A DNA stretch of 64,000 nucleotides from JBLHKS01 sp047620505 (GCA_047620505.1 JBLHKS010000007.1:28497-92496), one strand, 5' to 3'; shown: positions 43,370-52,774, counted from the stretch's first letter. A program made the numbers and translations. The notes: generated from the letters alone by a model not told the origin.

Positions 43370-45568
43370 CTATTTTTCCGAGTTCTCTGGGGCGTCGTCG
43401 ATCTGCTGTCGGTTTCGAAACGGCGTGCTGAGGACAATTTCTTCGATCAAACCACGAGTGCTGTGATCGTTCTTCTGCATCCAGGAAACCAGTCCGGTGA
43501 TCGTGCAATCGTCGCGGTCGACGAGGTTTCGGCCTAACGCGTAGCCGAGCAGTTTGCGTGCGAAGTGGCGTTCGATTTCGGGCTGGCGCGTTGCCAGCAG
43601 CTGCTGTTTCAGGCCGGGGAGCCCGCGGAATTTTTCGCCGCCCGGAAGCTGGCCACTTGCGTCGATCGGCTTGTCTTCCTGCTTGTCGCGCCAGCGGCCG
43701 AACCGGTCGTAATTCTGGAGCGCGAAACCGATCGGGTCGATCAGGTTATGGCAGGAGGAACACGAGGCGTCGGCGCGGTGAAGGGCGAGTTGCTCGCGAT
43801 CGGTCAATTTTTTGCCGTCCTTTGCCTTAATCAGGTCAGGAATGTTCGGCGGCGGAGGCGGGACAGGCGAACCGATCAACGTGTCGAAAACCCAGGCACC
43901 ACGGAGGACGGGGCTCGTCTTATTTTCGTGAGAAGTCAGCGCGAGAACGCCGCCAAGGCCAATGATTCCTCCTCGGCGACCGTTCTTGAAGTCGACGCGC
44001 TTGAATTCGCCATCCGGGAACTTTTTCCAATCCGGAACGTCGTAAAATTCGGCGAGATCTCGCGATAGAAACGTGTAATCGGCGCTAACGAGTTCAAGCA
44101 ACGGGCGGTTTTCGACGAGGATGTGATGGAAGAGCCGGACGCCTTCCTCGCGCATGTCTCGGGCGACTTCGTTCGTGTAAAAACTCTGGTTGTTGTTCGT
44201 CACCGGCGCGATGCGGCCGCCAACGTCTTTCGTCCCAAGCCACTGACCTACGAACTCGCGCGCGAACCGGCGTGAGCGCGGATCGTCGATCATTCGGGCG
44301 ACTTGTTTTCTGAGCGTGTCAGGGTGGTTGAGTTTGCCCGCGTCGGCCAAACGCGAAAGCTCAGCATCGGGCGCAGTCGACCAAATGAAGTAGGAAAGCC
44401 GAACGGCGAGTTCGTGATCGGTTAGCGGTTGGATCTCGGGGCCAGCGGGCTCGATCTCGATCCGAAAAAGGAAATCAGGCGAGACGAGAATTCCGCGCAG
44501 AGCGAGTTTGAAGCACTCTTCGAACGGATCGCCCCGGTTTTCGGCGCGGTCGTAAAGTTTGAGAAATGGCTCGATGTCGGTGGGCTCGATCGGCCGACGC
44601 CAGGCGGATCTGAGGATTTCGAGCAGCCGCTGCCGAGCGTGCTCGCGCGGGTTTTCCGGGGCTTCGCCGAGTTTGAGCCCGATGACCGCTTCGTGGTTTG
44701 TCAGGGTAGCTTCGTCAGGCTTTGGCTCGAACTGCGTGATCTGGATTTCCTCAAGTTTCGCGGTTTCGGATTCGGTCAGGGTCAGGCTGTGGACGCCGCG
44801 ACCGAGCTTCAGATCGATTCGGCGCTCAACGACTTTTTCGCCGCCGAATTTGATCTTTCGAACCGGCAGTCCATCCACTTTCAGCTCCAGCAGCTGCTGG
44901 CCGGGTTCGCTCATCGCGACGCGCAATTTCACGACGTAGGAATCTTCAACGTAGACCGGAATCAGGGCTGGAAACTCCGCTTTTGAGATCGTGGAATCGA
45001 GCCTTGGCGAGACAATCGCGGCGTCCACGATTTTTTGCGCAGCTTCGAGGTAACGCTCCATCAACATCGGCGGTAAAAAGAGCGACTCGCCGTTGTTGTT
45101 GAAACCTTCGCCCGCGCCGCCGTCGATCGGCAGCGAGTGCCGAAACTCCAGATCAACGCCTAACAGATCCAGAATTGTGTTGTCGTAATCGAACCGATTC
45201 AGCCGCCACGCGGTGACGTAGCCGGCGTAGGGCCCGGCATCGCAGGCGGTCTTGATGAGGTAGGAATTGATCCAGCCGACGAGGAACGAACGCTCCTGGT
45301 CGGTCGGTTGCGGCTTATCCGGAGGCGGCATGGTCCGGTTGCCGATCTGCGTGGCGACGTTCCGCCATGTTTCGCGCATCGGTGCAATTCCAGCGAGGTC
45401 TTCAGCGTCGAGGAATTCGACATGGCCCTTGGAAATCCCCGGCTCGTGACAATCGAAGCAGAGCTTGTCCAACATCGGCAGCACGCCGCTTTTGAAGTCC
45501 TCGGCGTCGCCCGCGAGCACGACGCCTGACGAGAGGACCAGCAGGAATGCAACGAAACGAGCGGTCAT
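43370..45568 (-). CDS. DUF1592 (DUF1587/1595/1592/1588/1585) cytochrome-containing protein
   Basis: 732 aa, ATG at 45568 with signal peptide TARFVAFLLVLSSGVVLA. A c-type heme site CFDCH lies near the N-terminus (PMLDKLCFDCH) and a second, CSSCH, near the C-terminus (RADASCSSCHNLIDPIGFALQNYDRFGRWR). Between them are RLNRFDYDNTILDLLGVDL (DUF1587), a carbohydrate-binding-like beta domain, ILRSAWRRPIEPTDIEPFLKLYDRA, PDFLFRIE, DHELAVRLSYFIWSTAPDAEL and GLGGVLALTSHENKTSPVLRGAWVFDTLIG. Likely a periplasmic electron-transferring enzyme paired with DUF1552. The downstream DUF1552 gene is separated from it by the toxin-antitoxin pair. Palindromes at 43595 and 44888. Confidence 0.92.
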   Translation of the reverse strand: MTARFVAFLLVLSSGVVLAGDAEDFKSGVLPMLDKLCFDCHEPGISKGHVEFLDAEDLAGIAPMRETWRNVATQIGNRTMPPPDKPQPTDQERSFLVGWINSYLIKTACDAGPYAGYVTAWRLNRFDYDNTILDLLGVDLEFRHSLPIDGGAGEGFNNNGESLFLPPMLMERYLEAAQKIVDAAIVSPRLDSTISKAEFPALIPVYVEDSYVVKLRVAMSEPGQQLLELKVDGLPVRKIKFGGEKVVERRIDLKLGRGVHSLTLTESETAKLEEIQITQFEPKPDEATLTNHEAVIGLKLGEAPENPREHARQRLLEILRSAWRRPIEPTDIEPFLKLYDRAENRGDPFEECFKLALRGILVSPDFLFRIEIEPAGPEIQPLTDHELAVRLSYFIWSTAPDAELSRLADAGKLNHPDTLRKQVARMIDDPRSRRFAREFVGQWLGTKDVGGRIAPVTNNNQSFYTNEVARDMREEGVRLFHHILVENRPLLELVSADYTFLSRDLAEFYDVPDWKKFPDGEFKRVDFKNGRRGGIIGLGGVLALTSHENKTSPVLRGAWVFDTLIGSPVPPPPPNIPDLIKAKDGKKLTDREQLALHRADASCSSCHNLIDPIGFALQNYDRFGRWRDKQEDKPIDASGQLPGGEKFRGLPGLKQQLLATRQPEIERHFARKLLGYALGRNLVDRDDCTITGLVSWMQKNDHSTRGLIEEIVLSTPFRNRQQIDDAPENSEK

Positions 45569-45603
45569 TGCGCGGTTGGCGTCGGCTGCGTCCAAATTTG
45601 CCG

Positions 45604-46554
45604 TTAAGCGTTTCCGATCGCGGCGGCGACGCAGGCTTTCGTCTTCTCGAGACCGACTTTCGCGACTTCGTCGGCAGGCTGCGCCCAGTAAGTTTTGTTA
45701 AAAACCTCCAGCGATAAACTCGGATACGCGCCCAACTCGGCGAACGTTTTCAGCAGCTCCACGACTGGCGCGATGCCGTCACCCGGGTAAACGCGATGCT
45801 CGTCCTTGATCGTCTCGCGAGGCGGATCGGCGGGATAATCGTTGATGTGGAAAGTCTGGATCGAATGCGAGCCGAGCATCCGGAATGCGTCAAAACTGCT
45901 GCCGCCTTTATAAGTATGGTAGGCGTCGCCAAGGAAACAGGCCTGCGGGTGGCCAGCGGCAAGCGCGATGTAAACGGCTTTCTCAACCGTGCCGATCGTC
46001 GGGTGTCCGCCCCACATTTCGACCTGCGGAACGACGCCCATTTCGTCGCCGAGCTCCAGCAGCTGCCGGTAGCGCGCGCCTGCTTTGTCGAGATCGACTG
46101 GGTCGCGAGTTCCGGCCGGAGGAGCGGCGATTCGCTTGCCACCAAGCTGGGCAATCGTGTCCATGTCGCGCTTGGCTTCTTCAAGTCCGGCTTTGCGCTT
46201 GTCCTCGTCGTCAACGACCCAGGGAGCGAAGCCGATCGCGCTTTCGATCGTCAGGCCGTGGCCATCGATCCGCTTTTTCAATTCGCTGAGTTTTCCGCCG
46301 GCTTCGACCCACGGATTGATCTTGCGAAACCACGGCTCGATCGCGTCGTAACCGGCGTTTCCGGCGACGTCGATATCCTCTTCGAGAGTCAGCTCTTGGC
46401 CCATGATTGTGCTCATGTTGAGGCAGTAGATGAATTTGCCGGGAGTTTTCACATCCGCAGCCTGGGCGGTTGCGGCGCTGGAGGCAAGGAGGGATCCGCC
46501 AGCAGCTGCTGCGGTGGTCGATGCCAGAATCTGGCGACGGGTCAGGTTGCTCAT
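45604..46554 (-). CDS. Tat-exported TIM-barrel sugar isomerase/epimerase-like protein
   Basis: 316 aa. Tat leader SNLTRRQILASTTAAAAGGSLLASSAATAQA, then an AP-endonuclease-2-type TIM barrel: GNAGYDAIEPWFRKINPWVEAGGKL, KRIAAPPAGTRD, VVPQVEMWGGHPTIGTVEKAVYIALAAGHPQACFLGDAYHTYKGGSS, QTFHINDYPADPPRETIKDEHRVYPGDG and YPSLSLEVFNKTYW. Metal ligands are of the Glu/Asp-His/His/Glu set (VEMWG, GDAYHTY, FHINDYP, SLEVFN). A periplasmic location suggests action on sugars released outside. It is 35 bp upstream of the DUF1592 gene, same strand, probably one operon. A palindrome (46500) encodes AAAAG in the leader. Confidence 0.88.
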   Translation of the reverse strand: MSNLTRRQILASTTAAAAGGSLLASSAATAQAADVKTPGKFIYCLNMSTIMGQELTLEEDIDVAGNAGYDAIEPWFRKINPWVEAGGKLSELKKRIDGHGLTIESAIGFAPWVVDDEDKRKAGLEEAKRDMDTIAQLGGKRIAAPPAGTRDPVDLDKAGARYRQLLELGDEMGVVPQVEMWGGHPTIGTVEKAVYIALAAGHPQACFLGDAYHTYKGGSSFDAFRMLGSHSIQTFHINDYPADPPRETIKDEHRVYPGDGIAPVVELLKTFAELGAYPSLSLEVFNKTYWAQPADEVAKVGLEKTKACVAAAIGNA

Positions 46555-46750
46555 GACTTCGTTTTTAGCGCGGATTTCCGTCGGCGTGTAGCGGAATTCG
46601 CGAGAATTTCGCGCGGTGATCTTTCGGCGGGGGATTTTCCCGAGCGCTGATCGCGGCTATAGCTCAGGCTGATCGTAATCGTGCCGCTTTGCCGGGCCGT
46701 CACGGCATTGTTCCTAGCGGAATCGGTCGGCGCAGTCAATCTTCTCTGGA

Positions 46751-47311
46751 ATGGATCAAAACCCACAGGACTTTGTCCCACAGGGCTTTACGCTTGAGCC
46801 GATCGACAAGGAATCCTTCGTCATCCACATGAAGCGCACCGGAATGGGCTGCGCGAACGCCTTCCTGATCGTCTGGTTGAGCGGCTGGACGGTTGGCTGC
46901 GTGATGTTGCTCCGTGGATATCTGGGCGGCGGCCAAATGAGCGATGGGGACCCGATTCCGCTCTGGTTCCTGCTCATCTTTCTCGCTGCCGAAGTTTATG
47001 TGGCCTGCCTGATCGTTTATTTGTTCATTTCCAGGAAATCATTTCAGATTGACCGGAATTCTCTCGTGGTCGCAACCCAGGTTCTGGGGCTTCGGTGGGG
47101 CAAGCGGATTCGACGGGATTCGATCAAGAAATTCGTGCAGATCAAGGATGGCGGCGATGGCGACGACAGCTTTCCGAGTTGGGGATTGACGGCTGTGGGC
47201 GACCGCAAAGCCAAACTGATTTACCGCCAACCTTTTGAAAAAAGCCACTGGCTTGGCGGGGTGCTTGCCAAGTGGGCGGGAGTCGATTTTGTCGAGGCGG
47301 CACCGGATTGA
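46751..47311 (+). CDS. Hypothetical two-TM membrane protein
   Basis: 186 aa: a short soluble N-terminus, two helices (CANAFLIVWLSGWTVGCVMLLRG and LWFLLIFLAAEVYVACLIVYLFI), then a soluble beta-rich C-terminus (FQIDRNSLVVATQVLGLRWGKRIRRDSIKKFVQIKDG) resembling a PH-like or bPH domain. No named family recognised. The start ATG at 46751 opens MDQNPQDF; upstream 46555-46750 is the divergent leader shared with the TIM-barrel gene. Confidence 0.7.
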   Translation: MDQNPQDFVPQGFTLEPIDKESFVIHMKRTGMGCANAFLIVWLSGWTVGCVMLLRGYLGGGQMSDGDPIPLWFLLIFLAAEVYVACLIVYLFISRKSFQIDRNSLVVATQVLGLRWGKRIRRDSIKKFVQIKDGGDGDDSFPSWGLTAVGDRKAKLIYRQPFEKSHWLGGVLAKWAGVDFVEAAPD

Positions 47312-47329
47312 GGGAATTCAAACCGGTGT

Positions 47330-47341
47330 CAGCAGCTGCTG
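47330..47341. repeat. Iterated palindrome copy (intergenic, perfect)
   Basis: CAGCAGCTGCTG in the 38-bp convergent gap between the membrane protein and the coiled-coil protein genes. Confidence 0.9.
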
Positions 47342-47349
47342 GCTGAAGA

Positions 47350-47928
47350 TCAGCGTTGCGGTTTTACCGAAAATAGGTCCGACGGCCAATCGTCATCGGC
47401 AGAGCGGATGCCCTGAGTTCGGTCCGGCAGGAACTTGAAAAAGTAAGTCCGACCGTTTGCAGCGAAGGAGACCAGGCTTTTCGCCCCATCGATTTTGCAG
47501 GGAAATCGCCTAATCCCGCTCTCGCCGATGTGCTGAATCAATTGGTTATCGGCGACTTCCCACCAACCGGCTTGATCGTGGATTTCGATCGACCTGACCC
47601 ATTCTTCAAAATCTCCTGCCCCAGCAGCTGCTGGAAGTTTCAGGGTGAGCGTATTTTGCTCGAGTTCTTGAATCAGCTTTTTGAGCGCGACGGCGGTTTC
47701 GAGCTTCCCTGCTTTGGTTTCCCGCTCAAGATGATGGAGAAGCGCCGCGGCGACCGCTTTCCGCTTTTCAGCGACGCTGGTATCGAATTTATCTCGTTCG
47801 GCGGCTTCGAATTCCTGGAGTTTGCCGAGAAGATCGAGCGTGTCCTGCGGCAGGGCGACTTCGTCCTGAGCACGGGCGATCGCGGAGGCCGAGAAGAGAA
47901 TGGCGAGAATAATGAGACGGGATTTCAT
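47350..47928 (-). CDS. Secreted coiled-coil/beta protein, function unknown
   Basis: 192 aa, ATG at 47928 with signal peptide KSRLIILAILFSASAIARAQ. A coiled-coil stretch (TLDLLGKLQEFEAAERDKFDTSVAEKRKAVAAALLHHLERETKAGKLETAVALKKLIQELEQ) is followed by a compact beta domain (WVRSIEIHDQAGWWEVADNQLIQHIGESGIRRFPCKIDG...YFFKFLPDR). The pattern recurs in secreted proteins of Verrucomicrobia; no family name can be given. Palindrome at 47622 encodes PAAAG. Confidence 0.7.
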   Translation of the reverse strand: MKSRLIILAILFSASAIARAQDEVALPQDTLDLLGKLQEFEAAERDKFDTSVAEKRKAVAAALLHHLERETKAGKLETAVALKKLIQELEQNTLTLKLPAAAGAGDFEEWVRSIEIHDQAGWWEVADNQLIQHIGESGIRRFPCKIDGAKSLVSFAANGRTYFFKFLPDRTQGIRSADDDWPSDLFSVKPQR

Positions 47929-48046
47929 GATCAAAGGCTGGCTATCTTGATTTCCAACTCTGCCCTCAGTTTTTCGCCAAATCAATTGTCACCACCTCGT
48001 TCGAGCGAGCGATTGTGCGCTCGAAAAGGCTGATCTAAGATCGCGC

Positions 48047-49162
48047 GTGTTCGAACTTCTCAAGACCGATTCCACTTCGTCAGCTCGCCTCGGCAAGCTC
48101 ACGACTGCCCATGGCGTGATCGAAACGCCGATTTTCATGCCCGTCGGCACGCGCGCGACCGTCAAAGCCGTCAGCCCGGCTGAGCTCGAAGCGCTCGAAG
48201 CTCAAGTGATTCTCGCCAACACCTATCACCTCTGGCTAAGACCCGGAACGGAGATCATCGGCAAGTTTGGCGGGCTGCACAATTTCATGAATTGGGATAA
48301 GCCGATCCTGACCGACTCCGGCGGCTTCCAGGTCTGGTCGTTGGCGAAATTGCGCAAAATCGAGCCCGAAGGCGTGCGGTTTCAGAGCCACCTCGACGGG
48401 TCGGCGATGTTTTTGAGCCCGGAGAAGTCGATGGAAATTCAGGCAACGTTAGGGAGCGACATCGTGATGGCTTTTGATGAGTGCCCGCCGTATCCGTGCG
48501 AACGCGACTACGCGGCGAAGAGCCTGGAGCTGACTCTTGATTGGGAACTCCGCAGTCGCCGTTGGCATGACGAAAATCCTGAGCAGACGAGTCAGCAGCT
48601 GCTGTTCGCGATTGTCCAGGGCAGCACGTTCGCCGACTTGCGCGAGGAGAGCGCGAAGAAGCTGGTCGAGATCGGTTTTGACGGCTACGCGATCGGCGGC
48701 GTGAGCGTTGGCGAGCCGGAGGACGAAATGATGAAGGCGGTCGATCACGCGACCCCGTTTCTTCCGGCTGACAAACCGCGTTACGCGATGGGGCTCGGTC
48801 AGCCGGATCAGCTCGTCGAGATGGTGGCGCGTGGCGTGGACATGTTCGACTGCGTCCTGCCGACCCGCGTTGCGCGGCACGGGACGGCTTACACGGAGGA
48901 CGGGACGATCAACCTCAAAAACAAGAAGTTCGAGGACGACGAGCGGCCGATTTCTGCGACGACGCATCCGCTTTGTGCCGGATTCAGCCGCGGTTACATC
49001 CGGCATCTTTTGATGCAGTCAGAAATCCTCGGTTTGCGGCTCGTGACGCTGCACAATCTGCATTTTTATCTCAGCCTGATGCGGCAGATCCGCGAGGCGA
49101 TCGAAGCGGGTCGGTTCGGGGAATTTCGAAACGACTTCGTAAAACGATATCGGGGAGCCTGA
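48047..49162 (+). CDS. tgt: tRNA-guanine transglycosylase with altered zinc site
   Basis: 371 aa, GTG start. Catalytic features of queuosine-pathway Tgt are present: PVGTRATVKAVSP, ANTYHLWLRPG, LTDSGGFQVWSLAKL, HLDGS, DIVMAFDECPPYP, AIGGVSVGEP and MFDCVLPTRVARHGT (nucleophile Asp). The zinc motif is unusual: where E. coli has C-x-C-x-x-C and a later His (C302, C304, C307, H333), this protein has Thr 305, His 307, Cys 310 and His 336 (ATTHPLCAGFSRGY...TLHNLHFY), all offset by three. Two cysteines are thus replaced, leaving at most a His-Cys-His set. Otherwise full-length; it heads the tgt-yajC-secDF cluster. Palindrome at 48593 encodes SQQLLF. Confidence 0.93.
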   Translation: MFELLKTDSTSSARLGKLTTAHGVIETPIFMPVGTRATVKAVSPAELEALEAQVILANTYHLWLRPGTEIIGKFGGLHNFMNWDKPILTDSGGFQVWSLAKLRKIEPEGVRFQSHLDGSAMFLSPEKSMEIQATLGSDIVMAFDECPPYPCERDYAAKSLELTLDWELRSRRWHDENPEQTSQQLLFAIVQGSTFADLREESAKKLVEIGFDGYAIGGVSVGEPEDEMMKAVDHATPFLPADKPRYAMGLGQPDQLVEMVARGVDMFDCVLPTRVARHGTAYTEDGTINLKNKKFEDDERPISATTHPLCAGFSRGYIRHLLMQSEILGLRLVTLHNLHFYLSLMRQIREAIEAGRFGEFRNDFVKRYRGA

Positions 49163-49334
49163 GATTGAGCTGGGATGGCGTGAAAACCCCTTCCATGAAT
49201 GGGCTCGAACTCCGCTTGCTGCCTCAGAACAGGTGTGCTATGGCTTCCGGCTTCCTCCGCCAGGCTTCAGCAAAGCTCGCTAAAGCCACGGCGCTGGGCC
49301 ACACCATCAGCAAATCTAGTCACGTACTAACTTA

Positions 49335-49997
49335 ATGAATTTCAACGACTTGAACTATACGATAATCGCCCAGTCAGACGGCGGAGACGGAGGCCCACCG
49401 GCACAACCGGGCCAAGGCCCGAAGCAGGATGCTCCCGGGCTTGGAAGCATGATGCCGCTCTTTATTGGAATGTTCGTCATCATGTATTTCGTGATGATCC
49501 GTCCACAGCGCAAAAAGCAGAAGGCGATGCAGCTCATGATCGACAACATGCGGGTTGGCGATTCGGTCGTGTCCGCTGGCGGAATTCACGGCATCATCAC
49601 GAACAAAACGGACACCACCGTGACGGTTCGCGTGGCGCAGAACACGAAAATGAAGTTCGAGAAGGCCAGCATCGGCAAGGTCACGCCGAAAGATCGTCCG
49701 CTCGCGGATGAGGACGATGACGAGGAGATTCCGGACGACGAAGATCAGCTCGAAGAGGAAGAAGAAGCTCGGCCGAAGGCAAAGAAAAAGGCCTCCGGCA
49801 AGCGAGCTTCGTCCAAAAAGCGGGCCTCGAAGAAGGCTGCTAAAAAATCACCAGTTTCTCTCCGGAGTGAAACGAAGGAATTCGACCGCTCGGGCACTGG
49901 AGATTCTGACGTGACCGATTCTGATGACTCCGACGATACGGATCCAGATACGGATACGGAAGAAGAAGACGATCAGCGTGAAGATTCCCGAGGTTAA
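49335..49997 (+). CDS. yajC: Preprotein translocase subunit YajC with long charged tail
   Basis: 220 aa. The YajC core is PGLGSMMPLFIGMFVIMYFVMIRPQRKKQKAMQLMIDNMRVGDSVVSAGGIHGIITNKTDTTVTVRVAQNTKMKFEKASIGKV: one TM helix plus a cytoplasmic beta domain. It is followed by about 100 extra residues: acidic (DEDDDEEIPDDEDQLEEEEE), then Lys/Arg-rich, then an Asp/Thr/Ser-rich acidic end. Usual YajC is about 110 residues. The tail may be cytoplasmic, by topology. YajC binds SecDF; the gene order with secDF supports the call. Confidence 0.92.
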   Translation: MNFNDLNYTIIAQSDGGDGGPPAQPGQGPKQDAPGLGSMMPLFIGMFVIMYFVMIRPQRKKQKAMQLMIDNMRVGDSVVSAGGIHGIITNKTDTTVTVRVAQNTKMKFEKASIGKVTPKDRPLADEDDDEEIPDDEDQLEEEEEARPKAKKKASGKRASSKKRASKKAAKKSPVSLRSETKEFDRSGTGDSDVTDSDDSDDTDPDTDTEEEDDQREDSRG

Positions 49998-50012
49998 TTT
50001 TACGCCGTAGCC

Positions 50013-50024
50013 CAGCAGCTGCTG
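50013..50024. repeat. Iterated palindrome copy (intergenic, perfect)
   Basis: CAGCAGCTGCTG between yajC and secDF. With its flanks it forms AGCC-C-AGCAGCTGCT-GGCT followed by TTTT, so it could act as a weak attenuator-like hairpin ahead of secDF. Confidence 0.88.
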
Positions 50025-50062
50025 GCTTTTTGAAGCCGACGCAATTTTCCAGATTTCCAATA

Positions 50063-52774
50063 ATGAAAAACCAGGTCCTTTCTCAGGTCCCCGGCCCTGC
50101 CGGAAACCCAACACCTCCAACTCCGCCGACAGCACCCGTTGCTCCGACGGATCCGAGCGATCCGGCTTTCACTACGCCGAAGCCGGAGGAAACCGTTGAT
50201 GGGACGGTTGCCGTTCCTCCAAAAGCGCCGGAGGTCTACAATGGACCGGGGCCGATCTCGATGTTTTCGATCGGGCTGGGTCTGTTTGCTCTTTTCATTG
50301 CGTATTTCGCGATCGAAAACCCGCTGAAGAAGCGAATCGTAGGAACGGCGCTCGCCGCCGGTGTGACCGCGCTTTCGCTGTTCTTCTTCCTATCTTTGGG
50401 CGTCGACAAGGCGATCGACCTCGCTGGTGGAAGCCAGTTCGTGGTGAAAATTCAGCCAAGAGGCGAGCAAGGCGTCACGAAGGAAGACCGCTCTCAAGTT
50501 CGCAGAATTTTCCAGGCTCGTCTCGATCCCGACGGCAAACGCGGACTCACGATGACTTCCGTGGGTTCGGATAGTCTGGAAATTCAGATGCCCGGCATCA
50601 GCGAAGCGGAGCGGGCCGAAGTCGAGCGCACAATCCTTGAAACGGCCAAGTTGGAGATCATTTTGATCCATGAGGAGGCTACCAGAAATAAATATGGCCT
50701 TCTGGCCCGTTACGAGCAGGAGGGCTACGTTCCAATTGGAGCTCGATACGTGGACGGCTACGGGGACGATGTGGAAGAAGTGAGTGAACGGCGCGATTTC
50801 GTCGAACTCGGTCTACCGATGAGTGGAAATATCGTTACTGGGGCCTGGGCGTCGCCAAACGGTCCCCTTAATTGGCAGATTAATGTTGAGCTGACTTCAG
50901 ATGGAGGGAAACAGATGCTCGCCCTGACGATGGTCAATGAAGGCCGCCGAATGGCGATGCTGCTTGACGATAAATGCATCTCGGCACCGAACATCAGCAG
51001 TTCCTTTGGTAAAAATTTCCGGATTACGGGCGACTTCACTCGTGACGAAGCGCAGCTGCTGGCGAATTTGCTTCGAAATCCGCTCGAGAACTCGGTCACG
51101 ATCGAGAAGAAAAAGAGCATCAGTCCGGAGATGGGCGATGAATCGATCCGCCGCGGGATGGTGGCTGGTATTTCTGGTTTGGCGCTGGTTCTGATTTTCG
51201 TCCTGATCTATTATAATTTTGCCGGACTCGTCGCGACCGTCGGCCTGACTTTGAACATCGTCGTGATTTTCGGTGTGCTCGCGATCCTCAACACGGCGGT
51301 CTCGATGGCTGGAATCGCCGGTATCGTCCTTACGATCGGTATCGCGATTGACGCGAACGTCCTGATTTATGAGCGATTACGAGAGGAACAAGCCTCTGGG
51401 AAAAACATCCGAACGGCGCTCGACACCGCCTACTCGAAGGCCTTTTCGGCGATTTTCGATGCGAACGTCACCACTTTGATCGCCGCAGTGGTTCTGTTCA
51501 TGGTCGCCGCCGGAGCGGTCAAAGGATTCTCGGTCACCTTGATGATCGGGGTGTTCGGCACGCTCTTCGCCGCCCTTCTCGTCACGCGGGTTTGCTTCAA
51601 CTGGCTGACTGCGGGTTCGGGAATCATCAAAAAACTTCCTTTGGGAACCAACCCGCTCGTCGCCCTGATCGTGACGCTCTTGATTGGAGCCGCTGGATAC
51701 GGAGGTTGGCTCGCTGGAGGCGGTGGGCTGCAGGGAATCTGGGCTGCGGTGCTTGTCATCGTGCTCTGCGTCGGCGCATTTTTCTTCATCGAGAGCAAGG
51801 TTCTCAAGAACAAGCTAACCGTCGATCTCTCGAAAGCCGGGTTCGATTTCATCAGCAAACGCCGAATCGCGGCCTACGTTTCCACAGGCTTGATCATAGC
51901 TGCTGCTGTGGTTCTCGGCTCCAAACGCTCTGATGCGCTGGCGGTCGATCTTCGCGAGGGCGATCAACTCGAAATCGTCGCGACATCGGAGGAGTTGTCG
52001 AAAGAGCAGATTCTGGCATCGCTCAAGAAACTGGATCTGAAAAGCGAGCCAAGCGTCCAGGAGCAAACCGACATGGGCACTGGAAAGAATTCCTTTGTGA
52101 TTCGGCTGGATACCAAAAGGGGCGACGATGCTTTCAGGCAAATTCAAGAAGACGCCGGGCGAGAATTTGTCGAACACGACTTGGAATCGACCAGTGCCAA
52201 AGTCGGTGCCGAAACGCTCGTCTCTTCAGCCTGGGCGCTCGGACTCGCTCTGGTTGGCATCATGATTTACGTCAGCATGAGGTTTGAATCCTTCGCCTTC
52301 GCGCTTGGCGCGATCGTCGCGCTGATTCACGACCTGGTCATCGTTACCGGGCTCATCGTCCTCTGCGGACGTGAGATTTCGCTGATCATGGTCGGTGCGC
52401 TGCTGACGATCGCCGGTTACTCGATCAACGACACCATCGTCGTCTTCGACAGGGTCCGCGAGGGCCTCAAGACGAAACGCGGCGACGTTGGCGCTGTGAT
52501 GAATTTCTGCCTCAACGCAACTTTGGGTCGGACGGTGCTGACGAGTTTAACGACCTTGATCGTCGTGGTCACCCTCTTTATCTTTGGCGGGCCTTCGCTG
52601 AACGACTTCGCGCTGACGCTGATCTTCGGTGTTCTAGTCGGAACTTACTCTTCGATTTTCGTCGCCTCGCCGATCGTCCTCTGGTGGGCGAGAAAGTACA
52701 AGCTCAATCTGCGGCGCGAGGTTCTCGACCGCGAACAGGCCAAACTCACCGGCGGCGGAAACGCACCTGCCTGA
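50063..52774 (+). CDS. secDF: Fused protein translocase SecD-SecF
   Basis: 903 aa from the ATG at 50063. A Pro/Thr-rich N-terminus precedes an extra TM pair (ISMFSIGLGLFALFIAYFAI, LAAGVTALSLFFFLSLGV). The SecD half has the DLAGGSQFVVKI first-periplasmic-domain start, the GR(R)MAMLLDDKCISAPNI strand, and the TM block VLIFVLIYYNFAGLVATVGLTLNIVVIFGVL...GIAGIVLTIGIAIDANVLIYERLREE. The SecF half follows (ISKRRIAAYVSTGLIIAA, GALLTIAGYSINDTIVVFDRVRE). The two conserved D-x-N/D signatures (AIDANVLIYER, SINDTIVVFDR) carry the proton path Asp residues. SecDF uses proton motive force to complete secretion. The fusion is common in Verrucomicrobia, Bacteroidetes and Bacillus. Confidence 0.96.
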   Translation: MKNQVLSQVPGPAGNPTPPTPPTAPVAPTDPSDPAFTTPKPEETVDGTVAVPPKAPEVYNGPGPISMFSIGLGLFALFIAYFAIENPLKKRIVGTALAAGVTALSLFFFLSLGVDKAIDLAGGSQFVVKIQPRGEQGVTKEDRSQVRRIFQARLDPDGKRGLTMTSVGSDSLEIQMPGISEAERAEVERTILETAKLEIILIHEEATRNKYGLLARYEQEGYVPIGARYVDGYGDDVEEVSERRDFVELGLPMSGNIVTGAWASPNGPLNWQINVELTSDGGKQMLALTMVNEGRRMAMLLDDKCISAPNISSSFGKNFRITGDFTRDEAQLLANLLRNPLENSVTIEKKKSISPEMGDESIRRGMVAGISGLALVLIFVLIYYNFAGLVATVGLTLNIVVIFGVLAILNTAVSMAGIAGIVLTIGIAIDANVLIYERLREEQASGKNIRTALDTAYSKAFSAIFDANVTTLIAAVVLFMVAAGAVKGFSVTLMIGVFGTLFAALLVTRVCFNWLTAGSGIIKKLPLGTNPLVALIVTLLIGAAGYGGWLAGGGGLQGIWAAVLVIVLCVGAFFFIESKVLKNKLTVDLSKAGFDFISKRRIAAYVSTGLIIAAAVVLGSKRSDALAVDLREGDQLEIVATSEELSKEQILASLKKLDLKSEPSVQEQTDMGTGKNSFVIRLDTKRGDDAFRQIQEDAGREFVEHDLESTSAKVGAETLVSSAWALGLALVGIMIYVSMRFESFAFALGAIVALIHDLVIVTGLIVLCGREISLIMVGALLTIAGYSINDTIVVFDRVREGLKTKRGDVGAVMNFCLNATLGRTVLTSLTTLIVVVTLFIFGGPSLNDFALTLIFGVLVGTYSSIFVASPIVLWWARKYKLNLRREVLDREQAKLTGGGNAPA

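Noticed and set aside
46662..46690. tRNA-like TATAGCTCAGG stretch upstream of the TIM-barrel gene
   Set aside because: No acceptor, anticodon or T-arm follows; only the D-arm-like string is present by chance.
49163..49334. Possible small gene or RNA between tgt and yajC
   Set aside because: No coding signature, start with support, or hairpin strong enough; left unassigned.
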